Part shown: positions 1-42,919 of the stretch, one piece after another
How positions within the stretch are numbered: the first letter of the stretch is position 1
Layout: the number at the start of each line of letters is the position of its first letter
Source of the DNA: Lutjanus erythropterus
Taxonomy: Eukaryota > Chordata > Actinopteri > Lutjaniformes > Lutjanidae
Assembly (NCBI GenBank): GCA_020091685.1
Contig: CM034597.1
Coordinates: 27,950,388 to 28,014,387 of the forward strand
Direction of reading: 5' to 3'
DNA length: 64,000 bases
Position numbers and translations under genes: made by a program
The notes under the pieces: model-generated
What the model was told of the DNA's origin: nothing
What the model saw: only the letters and a program-made list of their open reading frames with translations
Database searches by the model: none

Positions 1-20519
<20,519 letters not shown>

Positions 20520-21179
20520 CCTTGAGAGGCAGCGTTTGCTAGTTTAGAGACTGGTAGAATGTCACAACTTTAAACCTTTTCTTATCTTGAAAACAATCTT
20601 AACACGCAGCTATACACATATGAATATAACTGACTGTACATGTCTGCCATTCTTGAGTTAAGAGGAGTTATGTGTTGGAGGAGGAATAGACTGAAGTTTG
20701 AGTGTCTGTACTGAAATTCCCTCTCCCGTATCGTAATCTCCTGCAGATTTAGTGTCTTTGAAAGTGTGCAGAGAAAATTGGCTCAGTAAGAAATCCTGAC
20801 AAAAAAAAACTGACTGCGTCATTCCATTTCAGTATAATTGCACACTAACTACTGACCACCCCTTCCATGTTTATTCACTATAGTTAGTTGTTTTCTATGA
20901 TGTCAAAGCCGCCAGTTAAATCATCAGCACCTTAAGCTTTATTTCCAAAAGACTCTGACCTCTGCGGCTCTTCGGGCCTGTTCAGTTTTAACATCCAACT
21001 CTGGAGTCAGAAGTCGCTGAACTAATGTTGGTGCATGACATTTGTACACTGATGTGTTTTTCAGTCTGTGTTTTAAAAAAAAAAAGATGGATGTAAGAGA
21101 GAGTGGAGAAGACTGAGTGTTTAGGATCTACATACAAACAGTACTGTGATGTTCATTGTGCCTAAAGACGACACACTAG

Positions 21180-22419
21180 CAGGGGTGTGGACTAAAGTCA
21201 CGCAACTTGGACTTGAGTCAGACTCAAATTAAATTACTTTAGACTGACTTGACAGAATCAGACAAGACCTGCAACTCGATTTGGACTTGAACCCCAATGG
21301 CTCGGGACTTCAGTTGGACCTGAGCCGTTTTACTTCAAAATAGCGAGCCCAAAGATTGAAAAGTGTTATTTAAAAAGCCATGAATCAATTCATTTCCTGA
21401 ATCATTTAATGGGGGGGTCGATATTAACCGAATGTAGATTTTCTGTTTGGTGAGTCAATCTGAGAAGGTTTTCTGCTACACTAGCAGTTTAATGTTTGCA
21501 CCAAAATAGTCATGTCATAAATAACTGCTGAGAGTCTCTGCTGCGTTTCGGTATCTGTCAGAATTCAATGCACACACACACACACACACAGACTTCATGT
21601 TGCATTCAGGTATCCCCTGTAAACTCCTAAATCTATACTTGAATGGCCATGAAGGTTGTTTAAAACAGGACAGTTTTCTTATTTTCCTTTGTTGAAATAC
21701 AGACCGACACCTGTCATTACTTTCTTGTCCTTTCAGGTGGCTAAAAGTACACACATTTGTTACTCAAGTAGAAGTAGAAGTACAGATACTTGTTTAAAAA
21801 ATAAAAAAAACTTTAGTTAAATAAAAGTGAAAAAGTACAGGCACTGAAATGTACTCAAAGTATAAAAGTAAAACATAGCCCTCTGAAGGACATTTCTACC
21901 GGCTGTTTCTGTGCAAAGCTAACTGAGCCTCACCTTTTCTCTGCTGTCATGTTTTCCTCTTGTCTTTTCTGTGTTATTGTTGCATCCATTTGGGTTGAAA
22001 ATGGTCTTGATTTTGGGAAGGTCGTACCCGGTGATGCAGAATAAAAATAATCTTAATTCCCCTCAGATGCATTAAGACTAAAGTAACAAGCATTTTTTGA
22101 AATATATAAGCAGTAGAAAGTACAGATATTTGTGTGTAAATGTAAAACTAAAAAAGCTGTCAGAAAAATAAATACTCAAGTACAGATATCTGACAACTAC
22201 TTAAGAATAGTGACAAACTATTTTTTCCTTTGTTACTTCCCACCCCCGTCTCTCACTACTGTTCTGTTGTTAAATGGCATTGCACTTGTAGAAGAGTGAA
22301 TTACAACTTGTTTAGGGTTCAAACGTGAAAGGCAGGACTTTGGACTTGACTTGGGACTTGCCTGTCTTGACTTGGGACTTTCTTGCAACCTGCAAAACAA
22401 CGACTTGGTCCCGCCTCTG
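21180..22419. mobile_element. hAT-like element (1240 bp) interrupted by another element
   Basis: The left end CAGGGGTGTGGACTAAAGTC and the inverted right end CAGAGGCGGGACCAAGTC are related, followed by GACTTGGACTTGAG-type repeats. The flanks cacactag (21172-21179) and tacagtag (22420-22427) agree at 6 of 8 positions, as an aged 8-bp hAT target duplication would. The interior holds a (CA)n tract near 21570-21590 and a second element at about 21734-22250. There is no transposase frame. Confidence 0.7.
21734..22250. mobile_element. Second hAT-like MITE nested in the first
   Basis: It opens CAGGTGGCTAAAAGTAC and closes near GTTACTTCCCACCCCC, with interior 'actcaagtagaagtag' and 'actcaagtacagatatctg' typical of fish CAGAGGTGG-type elements. 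The element at 25753-26414 is related. Insertion inside the outer element gives a relative age order. The boundaries are approximate. Confidence 0.55.
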
Positions 22420-23679
22420 TACAGTAGTGACAAAATAGTGTGACCCCCTGTTGAGTGAACCTCACTAGTCCTCCTGAACTCGTTCATGCCCCGTTTGCTC
22501 CTATAAAGCTGTTTCAACATTTCCTCCAGGCACATTTTGAAAAGGGAGATGAGTTAATCAGAGTTATGAAATCCAAAGTGCATCATACGGTGAAAAAAAC
22601 GAATATCGTCATTGAGGTTTTTGCAAGAAGCTCTGCTTTGTGCATCAAATCCCCCCCACCACCCTGTGAGGTTTTTTGTGTTGGGTCACACTGGAGAGTA
22701 AATCTGTCTCTGATGAAAAGAGAAGTCTTATGTTGCACAGTCTGTAGCATGCTGAGGGAATGAAGCACTTAAGAAATGACAATGTTACTGTATGCAGCCA
22801 TAACTTTATCATTTAAATAATATGCCTAGTAATCTTTTTTCTTCCAGAGTATGGTTAGCAGAAGAGAGAAGAAGCTTTAGTCCGAAAAATAAGTCTGAAT
22901 ATCTACTGTAATGATCAAGTAGTCCGTTGACTTTCTTCCTTGTGCCTGCATCATGTTGTGTGTTACAAAAGAATGAGTAAGGGGAACATTTATGAGTTGT
23001 CTGGTTAATATTGTAATGATCTTATGATCTTATTTCACAGAGATGTAGGACAGGGAAGGGACAGTTGCACAACTCTTTTGGCTTAAAAGTTGACGTGAGA
23101 GAATTCTTGTGCGGTTTTAGTTTGATTTTTTTTTTTTTTCGTTTACCAAGAAGAGCATCATATAAGTATTGCGTATTTTATTTCTGAAGGATGTTTCAAT
23201 CTATTTTGTATTGTTTAAACGGAAAGTGTGAACGTTGCTGTCCTTTTATTTGAATGTCTTTGTAGTGTTGCCTAAAATTAAGGGGAGATATTAAAACACT
23301 TTTAAGCCATTTTGTCTCCTGAGTTGTTGTCATCATCACAAATGCAAACTTGAACCAATTTCTACATGTTTTTTTCTAACATTTCTGCATGTTTTTTTAA
23401 TACATGATAGACAGCGAAAAAAGCAACATTTTGGTTAACTGAAATAAAAATAGATTTTAGAAAACAACTGAAACAATGCAGCACACTTTCTAAACTAATT
23501 TAAATAGAGTTAAATAAAGTTAAATAGTTAGAAAATAAGTTAAATATACAGGAAATATTTCAGTCAAATTTGTCAACACAACAAGCAAGAGGAGGCCTTG
23601 TTGCCTACATGAATAAGCCTTTTGCTTTTGCTTTTGTGTTTCCTGCAATACATAATCGTATCTTCAATATGGCCAAATC

Positions 23680-24600
23680 ATGGTTTAACTTTAAATGAGG
23701 TTGCACCCAACTTCAAAACTATCTTAAAATTAAGAAATATTCAATTAACCTCTCTTTAAACCCCAGTTTAGTCTATGGTTTCAACCTAGATTAAATTTAT
23801 CATGAAAATTTTAAACTAATTTTGAATGTTATCCAGTATTAACATACACTTAGGGAGTGTCAACTTTTAACATAGCTGCCTTTTTGAGATGAGCTGAACA
23901 AAATAATAAAGTTCCCTGAGGAAAGTTAAGGGACAGACTGAACTCTGTTTAGTTTTATGACGAGTATCTCCTTTTCCCCCCCAACTCTAAAAATACTCTA
24001 AATAGTGTTCCTCTTCTCAAAGGACAAGAAATAGGAACTTCTCTGTCGAGCCCTCATGAGTAGGTTTACCTGGCTAACTTTTAAGCCGCCTAGCAAACAA
24101 TCTAACTGTTTTCTACTTTTGAGCTAACTAGCAAACAACATAACATTTTTATTTTACTTTATAGGTAGCTAGCAAACAATGTAACGTCTGGTAACTTTTA
24201 GTAACTTCTTTTTTGAATCTTAAGTTAACTTTTTTGCCAGCTAGCAAACAAAAAAAATGTTTTTTATTTGACTTTATAATTAACTAGCAAACAATATGAC
24301 TTTTTAGCCAGGTAGCAAACAACATAACCTTTTTTTCTTACTTTTTGGGCAGCTAGCAAAACTGTAACGTTTTAACTCTTTAGCTAGCTAGCAAACACTG
24401 TAGCATTTTTTAATTTAACTTTAGCCTATAGCTAACTAGCAAACAAGTTAACATCTGCTAACTTTATGCCAGCTAGCAAACTATATAGCTATATACATGT
24501 GTATATATATATATATGTATAGAGAGCTATATTTTTACTTTTTTAAGCAGCTAGCGTGTTTTATATTTATTAGATCTGGTCAGCACTTGAATTTATTTTA
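23680..24600. repeat. Dispersed repeat with GCTAGC-rich minisatellite core, copy 1
   Basis: It opens with 'aatcatggtttaactttaa', 'aacctctctttaaacccc' and 'gttatccagtattaac', then carries about nine irregular units containing 'gctagcaaac' or 'gctaactagcaaac', each with a T-rich spacer of 30-60 bp. The same order of blocks recurs at about 62690-63500, so this is a family of repeats and not a local expansion. No coding potential is seen. Confidence 0.65.
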
Positions 24601-24740
24601 GATAAATAAGCATCTGCATATTTATTAAACTGTCTATTTTCCGTTTACATGACAAAATTCAGATTTACTAAATATAAGTGAGTAATTCTTAATTGATTCT
24701 TAATAATTAGTGAAAATTTAAGAACTATAATAACTCTGAT

Positions 24741-25108
24741 AGACAGAGGAGGAGGAGAGGTCACACACAGCGTCACTTCACGCGTCGCCTCGTGAAATAT
24801 GAGTCGTATTTTCCCTAAATATTGAGGAAGCGGTGTGACGGACAGATATCAGCTGTGCGGCAGCTACGTGTCTGTGAGTATCTGCAGCAGCGGTTCCTGC
24901 TCAGTTGTTCTGATGAAGACGTGACAGAAAAGTGTCAACGCAGACAGAGACAAAAACAGAGAGGAGACTGCAGCTGTTGAAGATTATGAAGTCGTCATGA
25001 TGGTATTTTGTTGCAGTTTTCTGATCCAGCAGCAGCAGCAGCTGTCCTGAAGGAGAGGAGGAGGAGGAGGAGGAGGAAGGCTGTCTGTATCTGTCCAGAG
25101 AGCCGCAG
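24741..25108 (+). promoter_or_regulatory. matk: Probable matk promoter and non-coding first exon
   Basis: The local composition changes to a GC- and purine-rich stretch after an AT-rich repeat: GAGGAGGAG runs, cacgcgtcgcc, and a CAG run at about 25029-25043. The sequence ends in a good donor, CCGCAG/gtactg at 25108/25109. The first good coding acceptor of matk is at 26877, so a 5' UTR exon ending here would be spliced over about 1.8 kb to the start codon. The transcription start is not visible and no convincing TATA box was found. A short upstream ORF (ATG near 24986) would precede the real start. Confidence 0.5.
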
Positions 25109-25752
25109 GTACTGAAACATTCATGTCGATATGGAGCAGATTGAACAAGCTGTCCGAGGCTGTTCATCTGCTGCTTTTTACTTTTAATTTATGCGACAGG
25201 AGCTGCCAGCTGACAGCAGCATTCAAAATCTGCTAAGCCTTTTTTGGTTTTATTGTAGTTTGGATCTCTATTGTTTGCTCTTAGATCTCTACTGAGGCAT
25301 GTATGTAAATACAGTATGGTCATAATTGTATGTTATCTTGTTCAGAGACATTTTTATCTTCGGCAGGTGGTCAATACAGAATTATTCAACCCTCCAGTCC
25401 TGCTCATGGCAAAGGTAATGTTGTCTACTGTGATTCAGAGCAGCTGTGCAAAATTCAGTAGTTTGCTTTAAATATCAGTCAATATAATCCAGTTCCCTTC
25501 AATCTCGGGTCTGTTATTTTTAACAGGAGGCTGTTAAAGTACAATATTCAAAGAAAAAAAATATGAGGTTATTATAAATTAATCGACTGAAGTCTAATCT
25601 ACAGTCTAAAGTTAATCCTAACAGTCTGATGTGAGAAGTATTCAGATCCTTTAAGACAAAACTGTGAAAATATTCTTGCACAAGTAAAAACCCCACATTG
25701 AAAATGTTACTATTTCTATTATATACCATATCATTAGATTACTATTACTCAT

Positions 25753-26414
25753 CAATGGTTGAAAGTAACTCACTACATTTACTCAAGCTCTTTACTTGAG
25801 TATTTCCATTTTCTGCCACTTTATTCTTCTCCATTACTACACTGCATTTATTTTATTGCTTAAACTGATGTGTGTTATTATAGATTAAGATAAAACTAAC
25901 TAACTAACTAAGACTTTTGTTGTTGCAGAGTATTTATACACTGTGGTTTTACACCTTCTTCTTCCACCACTGTCACTCATGCATTGATGCAAAACAAAAT
26001 TTTACTGTTGTAGTTGAGCCAGTTTGTAACTGTTTTGTGCAGGACTGCAGCTCGTGGTTGTTTTCATTCATTTGATGGTTATTCTCTCTATTAACTGATT
26101 AATTGTTTGGTTTGTAAAAATTCTGAAAACACACACCCAACAATGACTGGGTATTTGGTAAAGACTAAAAATAAGAGCAGTGCTCATGAAAAACAAGAAC
26201 TGAGAATCACCATAATAAGTGAGGAAACACCAGAGGCAAGATAAAAAAGTAAATTGAAATCATCAATAAAATAAAAGTATGTGCCAGCTAGGAGAACAGA
26301 TTTACTCTTAAAAATATCAACATTAAAAGTAAAAAGTTAAGTACAAGTACCTCAAATTTGTAATTCAGTACAGTAGTTGAGTAAATACATTTAAATTAGT
26401 TACATCCACCTCTG
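25753..26414. mobile_element. hAT-like MITE in matk first intron
   Basis: The left end reads 'gaaagtaactcactac' and 'actcaagctctttacttgag'; the inverted right end reads CAGAGGTGGATGTAAC. This is the CAGAGGTGG-type fish element. The flanking 8-mers do not match, so the left boundary may be off or the duplication lost. A worn fragment of the 777-1054 family sits inside near 26047-26120. Confidence 0.6.
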
Positions 26415-26579
26415 GCCAGATGGAAAATTTTAGAATCAAATCTAACAGACTGCGAGTTCAGGCGAGTAAACTGTGAAGTTACCGTGAGTTGTGTGAAAGT
26501 ATGAACGGAAATAGAAGTCAGTGTTTCTGATGTTGAGTTCTGAGTGAAAACCACCAGTGATTAAAGGATAGAAAACTGA

Positions 26580-26741
26580 ATACTATATGATATGACATGT
26601 ATCACGACACACAGGTTATGATTCAGTATATCATGATATATTCTGATAGTGTAAGCAGGTGATATATTGATATTTTTTAAATCTGACTTTAGGAAAACTG
26701 GGCTTTAAACTCAAGTGTGTTGATATTTTCTTACACCCCTA
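26580..26741. mobile_element. Degraded hAT-like MITE just upstream of matk start
   Basis: The interior shows 'atatgatatgacatgtatc', 'tatcatgatatattctgat' and the end 'gatattttcttacaccccta', matching the type seen at 10290-10620. It stops about 136 bp before the matk initiator ATG. Confidence 0.4.
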
Positions 26742-26877
26742 CTAGTCAAATTTCCTAAGAAGTGTCCCAGAAAGAATTAGGTAATTTGGCACTGATTATG
26801 GGTAAAATATAGATGTAGTAAATTAGCACTAAGTGATGGCGGTCTCTCTTACTTTTCTTCTTCCTCTGCTGCTCCAG

Positions 26878-36513
<9,636 letters not shown>

Positions 36514-39500
36514 TCTTGGTTCACATAACAATTGGAATTAGAATCTCAGCTGTTGGGCAGCTCATCTGCACTCTGCACTCTGCATTGGTGTGTACCACAC
36601 AAGAGGGCCCCGTGGAGTAAATGTTTCCTTGAACCTAACAGATGGGCCGAGACAGTCATCGTGTAACTCTGGTCATCATGCAATGCCAGTGAGAAATGGT
36701 TTAATGGTTGGAGCCATGTATACACCAAACTTTGCTCCAGTGGATCTGAGCAAAGCAAAAATGGATGAATCAGTCTGTGTTTATTTTCAGTTTCAGACAT
36801 TTAGTGTGCTGGCAGCATGACTCTATGGATGGCAAAGTGGGTCTACCACTTTAATCCGGACTGAAAATATCTGGAAAAACAAATGCATGGTTTGTCATGA
36901 AACTTTGTACCGACATCCACGTTCCCCAGAGGACACATCCTGATGACTCTACGTTTAAAAAATACATTGACATTATTTTTGACAACAAAAAAGGGGATGG
37001 CTAAAAGTGATTTCACGTGGACTATAAAAGGAAAGCTCAATCACTGTATTAACAAACATTTTAAATCAAGCCACAAGACAATCCACAGCCACTACTGGTG
37101 CAGTCTGTTGACACTACAGTATGTTTGTAGTGCGATAGCCTGGTGATATCCTGTTTTTGTCAACAAATCCCATGAAAAGACCAAAACCAGCAAAGCAATT
37201 ATCTCTGAAAACAAATACATGCATATGAATGAAGAATCTGTAGGCAAGAGACACGATTTTGATCTCAGGCTCATTCTGGTTTCTATTTGTAATCTGAGTG
37301 GTAATGACCAATCACATTTGAGCAGACACTGATTGTTAAGTAAATGGTCAATGTGGAGAAGAAAAAAGGTGGAACAGGTGGAAAATGCAATCTTGGAACC
37401 CATTGGATATTGTTTTTTTTTTAGCTTCATTAAATTTCTCTGCACACATATGAAGATATCTGTTTATAGAGATAAGCCTCCAACTCCACTGTCGTGTCTC
37501 AAGTTTCTGATTGAACTGTGAACAATGACTGGAGCGCAGAGGAAGTCTTGGCCTGGACATCTATTATCCAGATATCCACTGGCCACATGAGACACTTTGA
37601 AACGTCAGCCTGTGCCCTCAGAGGCTAAATCATCATCAGATGATAGACAATTTGTTGCAACATTGACAAAGTGTTAATACAACTGACTAGTATTGTCTGT
37701 GTAGCCAAAACTCAATATAACTTTTCTCCCAGTCTAGAAGTCCCTCAGGGGGGCTGAAAACAGTTTAAGGGGAGGCTCAGTGAAAAAAGTAGTACATTAG
37801 TTATGAAAAGTAGATCACACAGAATACCCTAAATGTGTGTGATCTGGTTAAAGAGTGTGTAGTTTGGGGTAAATTACTATTTTTCCCACTTTACCAGAGT
37901 CAGAAACTGATAATTGCCTTTGGACAGACCTTTTTTATGTATTTGGTGTAATCCTGCAATATTAGGCTACTTTGTTGAGTGTTGACGAGATCAAATAATC
38001 ATGAGCCCAGAGACATCCAGGAATTTAGCAAAATAAGCAAGTAAACTAAGGGGAGCATGTTTTACCAAGCTTTGCTTGAGCAGAGGCCCACAGTCTCAGA
38101 CTTTGAAAACCCCTGCTCCAAACCATAGACTTACTTTGTTGTCCAAAAGAATTTAAAATACATCAGTGAGCCACACCATTTCACTGGGTGGACAGGAAAT
38201 TATTTTAAAAAATGAAGCTTCACCTTTTAAGACTTGTATCTTCAGCAGGAACGAATAAGATTCTGTCTGAGAGCCTCACTCAGGCTGAGGAAGTAAAAAA
38301 TGTTCCGTTTTCACAAAGACAATCCATTTTTCCTAATATTGCAAAAATTTATCAACCTGTAGATTTAGTGAAAAAGCCATTCTCTTCACGCTCTGAAAAA
38401 AGCTGAATTCTAATGGGATTTGTTGACAATTAAAAAAAAACAGAATATCTTCAGTTTCATCCTTAAACAGTTTTGTGAAGCTTGATTTTGAGTGTCAGTA
38501 AAGCGCCATAATGTGTTGGATTCTGCCGACATGTCATGTGTTTGAATGTCAGTTCAGCTGGTCAGGTCAGAGTAACTGGGATCTAATGTCTGTTTACTGT
38601 GATATGAATAAGTTACCTGTATGATCAACAATCTACAGTTTTACATGAAGAGTTAGTACAGGTGATTTGTAGTTAATGTTGGGCAGAGATGTCAGGAAAA
38701 GATGAAACATATGTATAGGAACAAGAGGGGAAGGAGAGGTAAAATGTCTTTTGTGGTTTAATCACAGATCAGCCAAATCTGCTTGTATCCCAGCATTAAT
38801 GCTCCTGGACTCAGGGCTTAATGTTATAGATACTTCATGTTAATGCTGGTATACAGTAAGTAAAGAATTTTACTTAAATATTTGGCAGCATTTTGCTTGT
38901 GTGCAGCAAAGATTGGGAGGGTTTGTCATTTGCTGCAGATACTCTGCAGACCGCTGGTTAATTCTCCTAAAGTACAGGAGCTTTATGACTTTTATGAAGG
39001 CCAGGAGTCAAAGATGAAGTTTGCCATCTACTGTATTCATTCTTTAAGGTTTTATTTTAGAAACCAAGCTTTTTGTCCGTTACACTTTACTAGTCAGTAT
39101 ACGCGGGGCGGACTTTGATTCAATTCATTCAAATTTTGTTTTGTAAGAGAGTAAATCTAAGGGAAATACAGCATCTACTTTCTCTTCCCTCTTTATTGGG
39201 ATTTCTGAGATTACTGGAGTGAATTTGTGTTATCCGCCATCCTCTTGGGACTTTTGCAGGTACAAAATGTTTTCTGCTTTCCTGCAGATGATTATTTTAC
39301 ATATACAATTACATATTCTATTTATTATTAAGTACGTGTATCACTCCTTTCACAGGGTTTCAGCTGTTTTTTCAATAGAAATGCAATGAAATGTTCATTT
39401 TCTGATAAAACTAATACATGTTCGTTCAAAACTCCCCACAAAATGAAGCCTCTTTTTTTGGATTGTTGTCACGTCACAAGACCAAATTAAAGATGTCATT

Positions 39501-40139
39501 TGATGTAAGTCTACGTAAGCTTGGTATTTGTCTCCGTCCCAGGAGACGGACCCCAAATTGAGGCTTGATCCTCGGTCTCTTGTCATCATACAGTGCAAGC
39601 GGGGGTTCTCCACGATTTGTTCAATCTGTTCTGTGTTTTCCAGAAGCCCTCAAATGGGATGAGCAGCAATTTTCTGTGGGAGGATTTATAAAGGAACGAG
39701 AAAATGATGATAAAAGATTTGCTGTCTTTGATGTTGATGAATTATACATTTTATAATATCAGTGGTGATTTCCCTGCTGTTTGTCAGTGTGTGTTCGTAA
39801 GCACTGATGCAGGGATGTCAGGACAAAGCTTTTTTTCCTGGTACTCGTATGCTAAAGCTTGAGCTCTAAGGATGTTTTGACAGAGAAACTAATACCCCTT
39901 AAGGTGCGCTTTCTACTAACAAGAGCTAATCTGTCTGAACAGAGGTGGATTGACAGACCGTCAGCTGTTACTCTCAGCAGTTCCCGAAAAGACCTAAGAC
40001 AGCAGCAGACACTCAGTGCAGTGACTGTGGACTCTAACAGTCTGTTGATTGGATGTGTTGTGTTGGATTTGACATGAGACAACAACCACTGTGCTGACCT
40101 TGAATCAGCAGCAAAATGTACTGTAGCCACCTAAAACAA

Positions 40140-40770
40140 ATCAGTTTAAGTGTACACTATTTTTAGAATATTTTTACCACTTAACCTCACTGTTAGACAG
40201 CCTTCTCCAACAGGAAGTAAAGTTGAATCATTTGTGATATCATTCGCTCCTCGCCACCAGACTTCTTTGACGAAAACAGTCATTTTACCTCACAGAACAC
40301 AAGAGTTGCTGACCTACCGCTGCCTTGATTGGTTAGTTTGTCTGTGTTATGTTGTGACTTTGGCGAAACCAAACTAACCCTTCAAAACACCACTCACACA
40401 AGTCATACAATTACACAAACAAACTTACCAATCAAGGTAATGGTAGACCAGCAGCTCCTGTGTTCTGCAAGGTAAAATAGCTGTTTTTGCCAAAGGAGTT
40501 TGGTTGCTTTGGAGAGAGCAATATTTGACTTTCCCCACTGGAAAAGGCTGTCTGATGGCAATGTAAAGCAACGAAAATATTCTAAATACAACATGCACTT
40601 GAAAAATATATTTTGCTGCTGGCTGTTTCCACAGCAGTACATTGCTTAGCTTTTTACATTGGGCCTCCTGCTGCTTCTCCAAACCGGGGGCGTGCTGACC
40701 CCAATCTACTGTAGGTAATAGACCACCACCACATCTCACCAGATGTTTTAAATTCATTTTAAAGAATAGT
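40140..40770. mobile_element. Foldback MITE copy, TTAA family, overlapping the palindrome's left end
   Basis: Two inverted halves face each other: 'ctgttagacagccttctcc' with 'cagaacacaagagttgctg' on the left, and their reverse complements ('cagctcctgtgttctg', 'aaaaggctgtctgatgg') on the right. The family matches 60597-61312 and 33450-33768. The right part, from 40610 on, lies inside the left arm of the large palindrome. Confidence 0.65.
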
Positions 40771-41663
40771 AATATAAATTGCCTCTTATGCTGTTTTATG
40801 TTTTTGTGAGGTTAAAATGCTCTTTAAATATGTATGTTGGATCCCTGCTTACTAATTATTTTTCACAATCTGATCATGGTGGGCAGAGAGACACTTTGCA
40901 CAGGAAGTCACTCAATTAAGGAAACTTGGGATCCTAGTATCATTTTATGTCGTTACAATACAATACAAAATATGGCTGAACAATTAATTGAAATGTTATT
41001 GAAATTGCAATATGGTCTAGAGGGACCTGGCTGCAGACAACACAACAGACCTCCGAAAGAGCGCATTGTGGTAGTGATTAACCATTTAACCGTTGTTTGT
41101 TTTCTCTTTGTTTTGACTGATAATAGGAACATTTCACATGCAATTTTTAAACTTTAAAAAATGTTATGCTGTAGGGCCCAGGACACACAGTTTTAAGTTT
41201 TTTTAAATATACTTTTTATTGGTGTATTCGCCATACATTTTTATTTTATTAGTATTTATGTATTTATTATTTGTATTTATTTTATTTTTTTATTTTATTG
41301 ACATATTCTCCATTATTGACTAACTGCTATCTGTTCCTTGTTGATGTTCTGAAGTACAAACTTGATTAACATTTTGAATGACAGTCATTTTTTGTAGGTT
41401 TAAGTTTCTGGGGAGGTCTGCTTATTTTAACGTAATTCCTTGATTTAGATTTTGACAGCGGAAGATGTGATAAAAGTGATCCTAGAGTCAGACATAGCTC
41501 ATTCATGTTTACATTTTGATTATAAATTGTTTAACAAATACATTTGATGTAAACATTACAGCATTTTAAAGAATTGGTGACTTTTTAATGACCTAATGAT
41601 ATTGACCCATTTTTGTCGTACTAATTACTCCTTAATTTAAAATATTGTGTGAAGCTTTTAACC

Positions 41664-41701
<38 letters not shown>

Positions 41702-42755
41702 GGTTAAAAGCTTCACACAATATTTTAAATTAAGGAGTAATTAGTACGACAAAAATGGGTCAATATCATTAGGTCATTAAAAAGTCACCAATTCTTTAAA
41801 ATGCTGTAATGTTTACATCAAATGTATTTGTTAAACAATTTATAATCAAAATGTAAACATGAATGAGCTATGTCTGACTCTAGGATCACTTTTATCACAT
41901 CTTCCGCTGTCAAAATCTAAATCAAGGAATTACGTTAAAATAAGCAGACCTCCCCAGAAACTTAAACCTACAAAAAATGACTGTCATTCAAAATGTTAAT
42001 CAAGTTTGTACTTCAGAACATCAACAAGGAACAGATAGCAGTTAGTCAATAATGGAGAATATGTCAATAAAATAAAAAAATAAAATAAATACAAATAATA
42101 AATACATAAATACTAATAAAATAAAAATGTATGGCGAATACACCAATAAAAAGTATATTTAAAAAAACTTAAAACTGTGTGTCCTGGGCCCTACAGCATA
42201 ACATTTTTTAAAGTTTAAAAATTGCATGTGAAATGTTCCTATTATCAGTCAAAACAAAGAGAAAACAAACAACGGTTAAATGGTTAATCACTACCACAAT
42301 GCGCTCTTTCGGAGGTCTGTTGTGTTGTCTGCAGCCAGGTCCCTCTAGACCATATTGCAATTTCAATAACATTTCAATTAATTGTTCAGCCATATTTTGT
42401 ATTGTATTGTAACGACATAAAATGATACTAGGATCCCAAGTTTCCTTAATTGAGTGACTTCCTGTGCAAAGTGTCTCTCTGCCCACCATGATCAGATTGT
42501 GAAAAATAATTAGTAAGCAGGGATCCAACATACATATTTAAAGAGCATTTTAACCTCACAAAAACATAAAACAGCATAAGAGGCAATTTATATTACTATT
42601 CTTTAAAATGAATTTAAAACATCTGGTGAGATGTGGTGGTGGTCTATTACCTACAGTAGATTGGGGTCAGCACGCCCCCGGTTTGGAGAAGCAGCAGGAG
42701 GCCCAATGTAAAAAGCTAAGCAATGTACTGCTGTGGAAACAGCCAGCAGCAAAAT
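40610..42755. repeat. 2146-bp palindrome with two 1073-bp identical arms
   Basis: Position x pairs with 83365 minus x. I compared the arms block by block (40611-40833, 40834-41157, 41161-41340, 41341-41663) with the reverse complement of 41702-42754 and found no mismatch or indel. The centre is 'accttttaat' followed by an (AT)n run and 'attaaaaggt', with no spacer. The symmetry breaks cleanly at 40609/42756. The left boundary falls inside a MITE that is more complete outside the palindrome, so the left arm is probably the original and the right arm the copy. A mirrored 107-codon ORF (40834-41157 + and 42208-42531 -) is unrecognised and probably not a gene. Confidence 0.93.
41669..41697. repeat. 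(AT)n run at palindrome centre
   Basis: About 14 AT dinucleotides form the axis of symmetry. Such runs are self-complementary and promote hairpin or cruciform formation, polymerase pausing and template switching. Confidence 0.9.
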
Positions 42756-42919
42756 TGGTTTTACTATTTATAGGTATGTTTGAGTAAAATTATCATTTTT
42801 GTTTTGTTCTATAAACTGCTGGCAACATTTCTCTCAAATTAGAAATTAAAATATTGCCATTTAATGCATTTATTGGCAGGAAATGACAACAATACATTAT
42901 GGAAACAAACATGATGCAG

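Larger units (their letters stand above)
20520..24740 (+). other. zfr2 3' flank and zfr2-matk intergenic region
   Basis: There is no supported gene here. The proximal part must hold the zfr2 3' UTR. Its end cannot be fixed: there are several A-rich candidates, one being ATTAAA at about 23290. The region is occupied by a hAT-like element with a second element nested in it (21180-22419), a poly-T run near 23127-23138, and a GCTAGC-rich dispersed repeat (23680-24600). Short open frames on either strand lack homology or splice context. Confidence 0.6.

Noticed and set aside
25753..26414. Target-site duplication for the element in matk intron 1
   Set aside because: The 8-mers next to the proposed ends do not match, so I report the element without claiming a duplication.
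39565..39756. 63-codon ORF after a good acceptor (ttttccag, 39641), considered as a last matk exon
   Set aside because: Phase would fit, but the encoded tail resembles nothing in MATK and the 3-kb gap has closer candidates; no support beyond chance.
40834..42531. Two 107-codon ORFs with identical product on opposite strands
   Set aside because: They are the mirror images made by the palindrome, have no recognisable domain, and lie in repeat sequence; not a gene pair.
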